Below are positions 54,605-64,000 of a stretch of 64,000 bases of DNA, piece after piece; the first letter of the stretch is position 1, and each line of letters begins with the position of its first letter. This DNA comes from Metarhizium brunneum (Eukaryota > Ascomycota > Sordariomycetes > Hypocreales > Clavicipitaceae): NCBI RefSeq assembly GCF_013426205.1, contig NC_089427.1, positions 3,782,001-3,846,000 of the forward strand. The letters run 5' to 3'. Below the pieces are notes generated by a model. The model had not been told where the DNA came from. It did not search any database and worked only from the letters and a program-made list of their open reading frames with translations. The position numbers were made by a program, and so were the translations under genes.

Positions 54605-57000
54605 TTCCGTGACACATGTAGGGGGTTGTGATGAGAGACTATTTGGTCCTCTGGAATGAATTGGTATTTTATGAACCTGTGTCAAGGGCTCACATGAGGG
54701 CTTGCGAATAGCTCCAAGTTCATTGAATAATTGTCTTTGGGTTCGCAAGGTCCTAAGTCTTTTCATTAGAACCCTGAACCTTCACCCGTATATATACATG
54801 AGGTCTGGTGTGCGTGTAACTAGACCGAGACGAGTGAGGCATGTAAGTTGTAGCTGCCCTGGTCTTCTAGCCTATATCCCCCAACTTATCTACATGGCCA
54901 CCTTGTGCCCCGTAAAGATGCACCCTTTCCTCTGTGATGTTGCAGCCGGGATCGGCTACAATAGGTGTTATCAACCGGATTTGGAGGATTATGTCACTTA
55001 CCCGTGTGACAAGACCAGTCTCAAAGCGAAGATATAAACGGCCATCCCGATGACCCTGCATTTTGTCTGTGCTAATGCGGCATAGTCAGACATCATTTGC
55101 TATTTCTATTACGTCATAGCTTGTTTCCAAGAAAACTCGCGTCGAAGTGAAGGGGACGCCAATGTGGCTCCTTCGCATCCTGCAGTTTTCCACACTTTTT
55201 TTTCGTTACTTTTTTTAGACATTTTGCCTCTTCCCTGTACTATGGAGCTGCAATCGTCCGTTTTCGGAACGAGAATTTCTATTGGGCCTTGTGTTTTGGA
55301 TAAGCCACAAAGGCATGCGCAACTACTAACTAAATTCGACCAGATTCCCAATATCGAAGCCCATTATTTTATACATCATAATAGTATAATATATTTGCTC
55401 TAATAACTATACCAGGAATAATGCCACCGTGATAAAGACTTCGCGTAGTCGTCATGACGGGGCATGATGAACGGATTGGCTCCTGTCATGGCTGATTAAA
55501 CCAAATTTTAATCCAGAGCTAGATTGGTGCAATCAAAGACCAATTCCATGGTTCAGTTCAATTCACGTCTGCCACGGAGCCCATCGTGATTTAATGCATC
55601 CATGCCGGCAGCTTTGGATTGAATTGAACAGTGGATCGTGTCCTTGATTATAGTCATGTATCTACAGAACTGAGCCCTATATTACAGTAAATCGTGGCAG
55701 ACTTTTTCCAATTTATTAACAAGGCCAGGTTCCAGTAAGCTAGCAGAACTCCTAGGTAGTTCTTAATTCAAATTCCAAGCGTGGAACCAGACCTCATAGA
55801 TATTGTGGTCTGGCTTGTTTACAACGGGCCGAATTGATGACTTGGCCCAAGGGATGGCCTTTACCAGGCCCCATACCTAGATCCGTTGAAAATCTGGTCA
55901 TCTGACGTCTTCATCCTGCTAGTGTCATAGTTTAAGCATCAGCCGCGGACGGCACGGCTCGGAGCTCGTACGACACGGGAGGAATCTGAGTTGCATGGTA
56001 GCATTGCATAAACCCACACACGGAGAAGCCGCGAAGGACTGTGCAAATTACCCGGGCCTTGGCTCCCCAACTCAATCAACCAGACCAAATATACCCTTGT
56101 CAGCTGTGGAATCCATAGCGTTCCTCGAGTGACTGTTGGGAACTTGGATTCACGCACTTGCGACGAAACTCTCTTTCCCAGGTACACAGCCGCAATCTAC
56201 GACTGTGTCACCCTCAACGGGATATACACATAAGAAGCCTGAGTTTATGATTTGTGTTACGTATTTGTTTCAACTATAGACTGCCATGTCATTTCTCGAC
56301 TCAATGTTGGAGGTTGCCACATGGGCTCTCAAACCCAATCAGGCATGTATGGCGTTGCCGGAGACGTACTCTCGTGTCTACAAAATATCCGAATCCTTGG
56401 TTATAAACTCTGGCATGCCATATTCTTGCATCTAAAAGACTTGACCTGATGACATGGCCAACTTCTCTTCACAGATTAAACAGTCGACGATATAGTATAG
56501 TTGAAACCCAAGTTCTAGGACTTCCATATGGAAGGAGCAATGTTTGCAAACGACGGCAATAGTCTTGCTGGTCGGTCCTTTGATCTTCAGACGCCAAATT
56601 AAATTGCAGCCAAGACCACGCCGCCGGCCACAGTGAGGCGGATTGGCATAGTCAGGGCTAGACTTGTCGGGAAAGGAGAACATAAGTCAGACGTGTCCAT
56701 CAACGCACGCCGCAAAATGGCGGTTGTCTTCAAAGTCACTGCTGTACACTATGACAGTGTCTTGTACGAACTAGCTGAACATTACAGCTAGCACAACTAT
56801 TATAGCCACAACCAAATTGCTGAGCCGTACTTGTTATCAACCCTAACCCCAACGCCACCGGGTAGGGAGATGTACATGTCCCGTCTCTTCGTATGTCCAA
56901 GACTTCTTCCACGCGCAATGCTTTGTTGATAACTTCTTCCACAGATCGCTCATGAGCTCCTAACTGGGCCACGTATTCTTGTCAACCCTGCAGATCAAGA
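54605..57000. other. Gene-poor stretch
   Basis: Short frames only. Around 54705-54790 (+) there is faint similarity to the dispersed 190-bp repeat (GTCTTTGG...AAGGTCCT). No gene supported. Confidence 0.4.
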
Positions 57001-57440
57001 TTCCACCCTCGCCAGGCACGAGGCAGGCGTATTTTCTGAGTTGCAGAGTGACTTGCGCGATACCACGTCTCCATCTCTACTGAATGTTCTCTTTCATAAA
57101 AGAACGGCTTCTCTATGCCGTTCTTTCTTCCTTGTCATCGGTTAGCGCATGGCATTTGAAGCAGCAAGGCAATCGACCCTCGTTTCGTCCCACATGATCG
57201 ATGCCTTTGAGAAGATGTGTATTGCCGAAGACGCAGCCTGGTACATGGACCACTTGGGGCTCACCCCAACGAATACTTCAGCTCATGTTGCAAGTCGACG
57301 TCTATGAAGCCTTGCTGCCGAACCTGGATGGGATGCTTGAAAAAACAGGGGCCAAATCTTTCGTAACTTTACCGTTGGCTTCTAACTACGAGTGGGAAGA
57401 TGTGCAGTCTGTGTCCGAAATTCACCTCAGAGGAGCTTGA
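57001..57440 (+). pseudogene. Acyl-CoA-dehydrogenase-like C-terminal relic
   Basis: Three successive pieces in shifting frames resemble the end of fungal acyl-CoA dehydrogenase/oxidase-like proteins: STLARHEAGVFSELQSDLR at about 57000-57060, MAFEAARQS...EDAAWYMDHLGL at 57148-57255, and LQLMLQVDVYEALLPNLDGML with a final TGAKSFVTLPLA block to about 57390. A stop before the second piece and a frameshift after it make it non-functional, unless introns that I cannot place are present. The catalytic N-terminal part is missing. The identification is from memory of the family pattern only. Confidence 0.4.
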
Positions 57441-57514
57441 GGCCAAGTTGTAAGAATTTTCACGGCACGAAATGCGAGAATATACAGGCGGAAAATTTGG
57501 ACATGTATTGTAGA

Positions 57515-57700
57515 TTTGTTTCACGGTTATATGAGCGCTAAGATTAGACCTAGGGTACAAGGCTCTTACTGACGTTTTATGTAAATGGAGCTTTTAGGTC
57601 ATCTAGGCCTTGAAGGAATCGAGGCCCTTTAGTATCAAAGACTATATATAGTGTCCGCTGAATTCAGTCACTGCTCCAAGCCTCCCTTGTCACCATTTGG
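57515..57700 (-). repeat. Dispersed ~190-bp repeat, copy 3
   Basis: On the minus strand: TGACAAGGG, GGCTTGGAGCAGT, AGTCTTTGATACTAAAG, TTCAAGGCC, CCCTAGGTC and ATAACCGTG follow in the order seen in copies 1 and 2, with a palindromic ACTATATATAGT inserted before AGTCTTTG. It is more diverged than the other two. Confidence 0.55.
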
Positions 57701-59172
57701 CTCGTCGCGAACTACGCTACATTGTTACATTGCGACAAGTGATAACATGCCCTACGACATGGTGGTTTTTAGCTGACAAGATAACAGCTGACGGAAGGCG
57801 TTTCTATAATTGTACGCGAGGCACATTTTGTGGGAGAAAGAATGACAAACGTCAAAACAGCACCCATTCATTTAACGGCGGGGATTCTTGGCCGTTGCAA
57901 ACTGCATCAAACTATGGCTTTATTTTTCTTATCGTCTGTGGGAAAGCCTCGTAATTAATCGCGTAGGGGATTTGCTTTTAGTACGTTCCATATCGCTGAA
58001 ATCACGTCATGGCACCAAATGAACACGGCATATTTTGTTCACAATCAGAATTTATATCATATGACGAGATCTCAGAGGGACGTGGCTTGGGGACTTGTCA
58101 CCGCCCACAAGTGGTAAACTGTTTCTTGAATATCATCTAAGCCAAGTCGTGAGGTCCTTTGTAGAGAGGGCTTTCCGAGCAATTGGTAGGCATTAGCAGA
58201 GGTCTCGGACTCAGACGTGCCTCAATCCTGTAAAACATGAACGAATAGTGAGGGATTTTGCACGACTCAGATGAGAAAAGGCATAATTGGGCATGATGTT
58301 GTCCGTGGCTTGGTTTTCTCTTCTATCGTTTTTGTCTTTTCTTTTTTTCACATGTATATATGTTACGCCCAGCGAGTCTCTGTCCATCTCCATGGATATT
58401 GACAGCTTTTTTTACTTCTTTGACGCAAAATTAGCGTTATTAATAACTTCACACGCTCGTACGCGTCCTGCCGCATGGCAGAAAAAAGGAATATCCATAA
58501 TTCACATGTATCGATTGTCCCGCAAACCAACAACGGCATGACATTGGCTCCATGCAAGCCACGGTGCCAAAGCTCCAAGCCGCAAGAAACGCAGCACCGC
58601 ACGCATTATACGTCACATTCGCGCCTCGACCAGGCGGGCTTGCTATTCGCCTACATGGCAGTGGCTTTGTGCCTTTAATTTGTCGCCCTACCAGCTGGCT
58701 CCAGTCCATGTTATAGTTGGCATGTTGCTTTTTTTTTGGCCCCGCGCACAATGTTTCCTTTTGATGCCCTGTGCGACGTTCAGCTTGCCAATATTTCACC
58801 CCCATCTTGTTTTTCTGCATACTGGTTTCGAGGCCAAAAATTGGCCCTTCTCAAGCCGTCGCGTTGTGGTTAATCTGCCGCCATGGCTGGTGCTCAGATG
58901 GCTCCTTTCCCAAGCAGAAAAAAAATAGAATATAATCCTCCCAATGTGAATATTCTTGCGCTACAATCAGTGGAGAATGGACTTGAATACCTTTCTTTCT
59001 TGGCAAATTGAACCCGTGGTTGCACTTGGCGGCAGATTGACACCCGTGGTTTCAAAGTCGCAACAACTTTTGGCTGTGAGCTTCAAGAGGCGAGACCAAA
59101 GCTAATTTCACATTATATTTCCAGCTTTTGGCATCAGATTTACAAAAAGAATACGGAATATCCCAGCTCACA
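57701..59172. other. Intergenic, no supported gene
   Basis: Short frames and T-rich runs near 58330-58430 and 58730. No gene seen. The last part is the leader of the following gene. Confidence 0.45.
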
Positions 59173-60989
59173 ATGTCTACCGAAGCGCCGGTCCCCATCG
59201 CCGGGCGGGTTATATGCATGGGAATATCGCTGCTGTCGACCACGGCGCTTACTTTATTTCTGAGTAGGTCCCTTTCCCACATCCTTTCCGCAGCGCTAGA
59301 GAACTGCTATACCATTATTAACGGAAAACTTTGAAGCTCAGAGATGCCTGGTCATCAAGTCTTGGACGCGGCTCCCGATCCTGGTTTGGTGTAAGTCATG
59401 CCGCACCTTGTCCTGGGGCCCCGTCTGACACGGCGTTGGGCGCAGTGGTCTTTGCCATCTACGTCGACTCGTACATGTTTGTTTTTGCTACCGCTATACT
59501 GCAACAATCCATCGGCGTCAACTCGAGTTTGACTACTTGTGAGGGGGCCATTCTACTTTGTCTGGCGTGTTACGTTACCACCAAGGTGAGTGTATTCTAG
59601 TAAAGATTCATCTGTTTTTTTTGTCTTGTAGACATTAGCTGACGAGCATGGGCTAGGTGGTAAGTGTCTCAGGACACCCGGGTTATTCTACCACGAGGCT
59701 AACATGGACGTCTAGTTTATTTACCTCTTTTTAGTTGAAAAAGCGGTGCGTCTGGCGCGATACCCCATACCGTCTTGTGTTTGCCATACAAAACTAACGC
59801 AGCAGTGGACAGCATTTCGTACGGGGCACTACCAAGAAGAGAATGCACTCCAAGCTGTACATGTTCAACTGTTTCGGTATGCTCGGATTATACGTGGTTG
59901 TCGGAATCCTCAACGTCGTCTTGTAAGCTACTACCACGCCCATGCAAACATGGAGTGCGCCCACTGTCAGATATACTTACCCAGTCGATTCTTCATAGCC
60001 GTATAGCCAAGTTGGAAAACGGCGTGTGCGAGATTGGCATGAAAAGCGCGGCCATGATCCCGCTCCTTGCCTTTGACACCGTGGCGAATATTTACCTGAC
60101 GATTCTTTTCCTTGTTCCGCTGCGCAGTAAGTTTTGTACCATGCCGCTGTACCAGTCACGATGCGCAGATGTTTGACCTGTACATACACAGATCTTTATT
60201 CGTACAAGAGCATGCCCCGAACACCGGCGACCTTGAGACTACGGAGCGTTGCTACCCGAACCCTTTGTGGCGCCATGGCCACGCTGCTGAGTAGTATAGT
60301 GTAGGTGCTCGCTATAAAATGGTTGCAAATTCCTTCTACGCAAATGGAATCTTATGCGGATATAGAAACATTGCGGTCCTCATGGCGCTCGGCGGAGAAG
60401 CAGGCTGGATCTGCCTGCTGTGCTGCAATTGCGACAGTACGTTTTTTCTTGCCCATGGCCCGGTGAAGTTGTCAATTGCGGACATGGACGTCTGACGTGA
60501 AAACTGGCAGTTTTGTTCTCTGCCATTGTCATCCAATGGATCACCTCCAAGGACAATGCGGGCACCGCGAGCACGGCCTCGACAGATGGAGAGGCCAATG
60601 GACCGCTTAAGCCGACCGCCACACAAGAGCTCAAGCCCGGTGCGTTGCCATCTACGTGTTCTGCTCTTGGGAGCGATTCTCTCTCCGCCATGGATCGATG
60701 CTCGACGAGAAGTGACACGAACACGGATGGGCCTCATGGTTGCGGGGGTATACTCGTCACCACGACGATCAAACGGGAGGAGATGCAACCGGACGGCACA
60801 AAAAGGTCCCGCGATGGGGAAAGGGGAACAATACAGACTCATGAAAGCTATTTGGCAGAGGAAGGCCGCGTGCACTTGGACGGCTCCGTGGGTGATGACT
60901 ACAACTCAGTCGTCGCAGACGGTTGTGGCGGCTACAAGACCATTATTACCGCAGAGCCTAGCACAGTGCAACAACCAAGGCGAGGATAA
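59173..60989 (+). CDS. Nine-exon multi-pass membrane protein
   Basis: Exons 59173-59263, 59337-59390, 59446-59585, 59716-59745, 59813-59922, 59999-60126, 60192-60300, 60366-60436 and 60511-60989 join in frame to 403 residues. All introns are GT...AG, 55-76 bp except the third (130 bp). The product has about seven hydrophobic segments: near the start, LPILVWLVFAIYVDSYMFVFATA, EGAILLCLACYV, FGMLGLYVVVGILNVVL, MIPLLAFDTVANIYLTILFLVPL, GAMATLLSSIV and ILFSAIVIQWIT. Between them are short basic loops such as RGTTKKRMHSKLY. A polar tail of about 160 residues follows, with VTTTIKRE and a GGYKTIITAE end. It resembles a conserved fungal plasma-membrane family without known function. The small exons hide it from simple frame scans. 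The tail could hold one more intron. Confidence 0.75.
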
Positions 60990-61651
60990 TGGCGTTGTCT
61001 CTTTGTGCTGGGTTCTCATCATCGATGTGTGTGGCCCGGCATCACGGGCAGAATGTATTGAGTAGCAAGCATGAAAAGCGTACAAATAGTACATATGTAG
61101 CGATTCGTTGCCTTCTAGAGACCTACATAACCCGCGCCGGCATTCAACTCCGTCTGGTCGGTCCGTCCCGACTGCCTCGGCTCCAGCACGCCGGCTCACG
61201 CGTGCGGGCAACTCGGCCAGAGGCACAATAAACCATAGTCAACGGCCAGTTTCATTTAATGTTATCGTGAAACGCATTCAAGAGTGTGCACTTTGTATTA
61301 CCGCGACTTTAAAAAAAATCACCTTTCCACCTGGCCTCGCCCGCGAAAGGCAGCAAGAAAAAAAAACATGTGGCATCCCCGGTCGGGCCAACTCTTGCAT
61401 CCGGAGCTCCGCCTCGCCAAACGGCCCATCAGCAACCGCCAAATTCCACCGTCGGCGTCTCGGCACGAGACCAGAAGCAACCAGACGGGATGGAGCCAAA
61501 AATGATGGTCAAGCCGGGCCTTGGTCCCTGTCCGCTTCCGCCTCCCAGGGCAACGATAAAGTCCCCTCCGCCCCCGCCACCTGCACCCGTCCCGACTTCA
61601 ACCACCAGACGCCCATTGACACCAGCACCCGAGGAACCTGACGCGCCCACC
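60990..61651. other. Intergenic between two membrane-protein genes
   Basis: Leader and promoter of the next gene. Proline-rich open frames here are in GC-rich sequence and show no domain. Confidence 0.45.
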
Positions 61652-62848
61652 ATGTCGGCCAAGCTGCTGCTCCCGCTGCTCTCGCTCTCCGTCTTCTACT
61701 TCATCTTCTACTTCGCCGACGCCAATGGCCTCCGGGCGCTGGGCGACGCGGCGCAGCACGCCCAAACGCTGCCGGGCCTCGACGTGCCGCTCCGGACGCG
61801 CTACACGGGCCTCGCGCCGCTCGACCAGCTGCTCGCCACCCTGACCGTCTTCTTCTGGCCCGTCGGCGACGGCAGCCAGCCCGCCCTGACGCTGCACTCG
61901 GTCGCCTTCTCGGGCACCTTTGCCTCGGCCTGGATCCTGGTGACGCTCGAGTCGTGGCGCAAGGGAAGCGCCGGCACCGCGGCCGCCTTGTGAGTGTGGC
62001 ATGGACATCTTCCTCCAATATCAGATGCTGACTGCTCGTGAAATGACAGCCCGGCGGTCCTCGGGCTCACGGCCCAGGTGCTCACGTTTGCCTTTGCCAC
62101 GCCGCTCTACGCCCTGCTGCACCTGTGCTACTCTACGACGGCGGCCAGCCCGACAACCACGAATATGCGGATCCCGCACACGGTGCTCCGCGCGCTGCCG
62201 CACGTCTTCACCGTGGCCATGTTCGTCCCCTCGCTGCTCATGATTGTGCCCCTCTCCGACATCATGACCCACGACCTCAAGCAGATCTGCATCGCCGTCT
62301 GGCAGCCGTGGCCGGCGTACGTGGCCGTGCTCCTGGTCGCGGCGTATCTCGTCGGCGGGCGCGGCGACGCCGACGCCCGCAAGACGGCCAGCGCCCTGCG
62401 GTACGTGTACGCCTTCGCCTTTGCCAACACGGCCGTCGCGCACCTCGTCAGCGTCGTGCTCTCGGCGGCCACCGTCGCCGTGCCCGCCATCTTCCGCGCG
62501 CCGTACCGCGAGGCCCTGCACCCGGGGAACGTCTTTGCGGCGCCGCTGCCGTGGGCGACGCCCGCGCTCCGCGTGGCCACCGTCGGGCAGGGCGTCCAGG
62601 CCTTCCTGCGCTGGGACTACCTGATCGGGTCGGCGGGCGTGCTCGTCTGGGCCGTGAGCCTGCACCGGGGCGCGCACCGCGCCGCCGGCGTCGAGGTCGG
62701 CCTGGCGAGCGTGCTGGTCAAGGTGGCGGCCTTGTCTGTCCTGGCGAGTCCTGCCGGCGCCGCCGTGGAGCTCATGTGGGAGCGTGAGGAGCTGTTTCTA
62801 CGCGATGCCGACGCGGACAGGGCCAAGGCTGCGCGCGGCAAGAAGTAG
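61652..62848 (+). CDS. Conserved multi-pass membrane protein, GC-rich gene
   Basis: Exons 61652-61989 and 62050-62848 give 378 residues; the 60-bp intron has a TGCTGACTG branch site and joins AAL-F-PAVLGL in frame. The protein starts with a hydrophobic helix (LLLPLLSLSVFYFIFYF) and has about seven membrane segments, with loops such as RTRYTGLAPLDQLL and a basic C-terminus (RAKAARGKK). It looks like a family of fungal membrane proteins of unknown function that is often seen next to metabolic genes. The coding sequence is far richer in G and C, mainly at third codon positions, than other genes in the window. No signal for organelle targeting beyond the membrane helices was seen. Confidence 0.75.
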
Positions 62849-64000
62849 AATGGGACGAATCGGGGGAGGCTAGGATGGGATCGAGACGTCTGGTGTTGGG
62901 GAGGGATGGGAAGCCCCTTGGCCGTCGGGGATGCGATACAAAACGCCAGACGGGAGTTTTACACTGGACGTTTTGCACGACGTTGATGAGGGGCCGACGT
63001 GTATATATTCGCCGTGTCGGCTGCATTGATATCGGGGAATGAAACCGCGCATGTAGGTCTGCGGGCGTGTTGCTAGTGGCCGGCGACTGGCACGGCGGCA
63101 TGTACAAACATTTGAACATGTATCAGTGGTATATAATACCTGTCATGACTCGATTTCTTGCCCATCTTGCTTCGGAGCCCGCGGGCAGCGGTTGCGGGAT
63201 GTGTATGTATGTGCAAGCTTGGTCGTGAATGGCGATACTAGACCGCGAGGTGCCATTTGCATATTGATATTCGAGCGTCGTCACAAGATGGTCAACTGGG
63301 TGATGCAGCCCATGTTCAAAGCAGCGTCGACATGGGATGGGAGTCGAGCCAAGGCGCACTACTCCGTACGACACTGGCAGAATGTCGCCATTCTCTCCAG
63401 TCGGTTAAAAACACAAGCAGTCCCAAGTCAAAGTGATCAATTGATGACACGGCAAATTCCGCCACGCCGAGATAAAAGCCACACACTCACCCTCGTTTGG
63501 AAGCCCCTTTCATCTGGGTGATGTAAGCACCGATGGTCGAGATAAGGAAAACATTGAACGTTTTTATCATCAGCCAAGGGATCAGCAAAGTATACCGGCA
63601 TGCGAAACAGATGCGAGGTTCGTGCGGGACTCTCTGATTGGCCGGTCCCATGCAACTTCTGTAACTTATCAATGCTATTATGCGGGAGCCGAACTGGGTC
63701 TGCCCGGGTTGACGCGTGGACATGGATCAATAAGCCATTTTGCCATCCATGGCTTCGGCACATGGCCACGTTTTGGTTGATTTTTTTTTTGTTTTTTTTT
63801 CGACCAAGCAGGCGGGATGGGAGCTGCTGCCCAGTCGCGCGGTAGATGCGTCAGCGTGCAACATGGCGCCATTTGATCATTGATGCATCGATTGATGCAT
63901 GTGGCGTCTGGTCTGGTGAGCTGTGGTGGTGGTGCATTGTAGCATGCTCCCCTTTCATCAATCATGTTTCTTTTTGCGGGGGAGCACATCGGGAGATGGC
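62849..64000. other. Right-hand flank
   Basis: 3' flank of the membrane-protein gene and about 1 kb of sequence without a recognisable gene. A T-run lies at 63780-63800. A gene may begin beyond the window. Confidence 0.45.

Noticed and set aside
62021..62787. Long arginine- and glutamate-rich frames on both strands
   Set aside because: Products of the high GC third positions of the membrane-protein gene at 61652-62848.

Overview
This window looks like nuclear DNA from a filamentous ascomycete (Pezizomycotina; a sordariomycete, perhaps Hypocreales, is my inference). The genes are eukaryotic. They are monocistronic, lie on both strands and are broken by short introns of about 50-75 bp with GT...AG ends and CTAAC/CTGAC-like branch sites. 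Several start codons follow a TATA box. The families are typically fungal: RTA1-like protein, APH-type kinase with a cysteine-rich head, NLR-type STAND proteins, HET remnant, GMC oxidase, small cysteine-rich secreted proteins and secondary-metabolism enzymes. No rRNA, tRNA, CRISPR array or bacterial operon was seen.

The window reads as gene-poor accessory DNA: about twenty supported genes, many relics, and long gaps with nothing recognisable. Left part (1-20 kb): an RTA1-like membrane protein (765-2048), an 8-cysteine secreted peptide (3490-3684), a P450 relic (about 5.6-6.1 kb), an intact PNP-NACHT-ankyrin NLR (6203-9785), an 83-residue secreted protein (14001-14317), the last piece of a polyketide synthase (14.68-14.94 kb), an FAD monooxygenase (15526-17012) and an APH-family protein (18250-19683).

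Middle (20-46.5 kb): a TATA-driven tiny gene, an amidase fragment, a frameshifted secreted protein (25099-25530), a dead hAT transposase (26.3-26.8 kb), an unrecognised two-exon gene, two more secreted proteins (29.3 and 31.1 kb), the C-terminus of a HET protein, a GFA-family enzyme, a secreted GMC oxidoreductase, a second intact NLR of different build (hydrolase-NB-ARC-TPR, 38315-41832), a cysteine-rich peptide relic that lost its start, and an F-box protein.

Right part (46.5-64 kb): an enoyl-CoA hydratase, two related small-molecule methyltransferases, a P450 pseudogene and an alpha/beta hydrolase lie together, with an acyl-CoA-dehydrogenase-like relic beyond. This resembles a decaying metabolite gene cluster without a core synthase; one methyltransferase has a single in-frame stop 28 codons before its expected end. 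The window closes with two multi-pass membrane proteins; one has nine exons and is nearly invisible to simple reading-frame scans.

Working picture: two NLR-type sensors and a HET remnant suggest self/non-self or immune-like functions, the secreted cysteine-rich proteins suggest interaction with other organisms, and the enzyme group suggests former or reduced secondary metabolism. A roughly 190-bp sequence recurs at 20.85, 43.78 and 57.6 kb, and faintly at 54.7 kb. Exon coordinates were built by hand from splice signals and reading-frame continuity. Family names come from motif recognition, not from searches.
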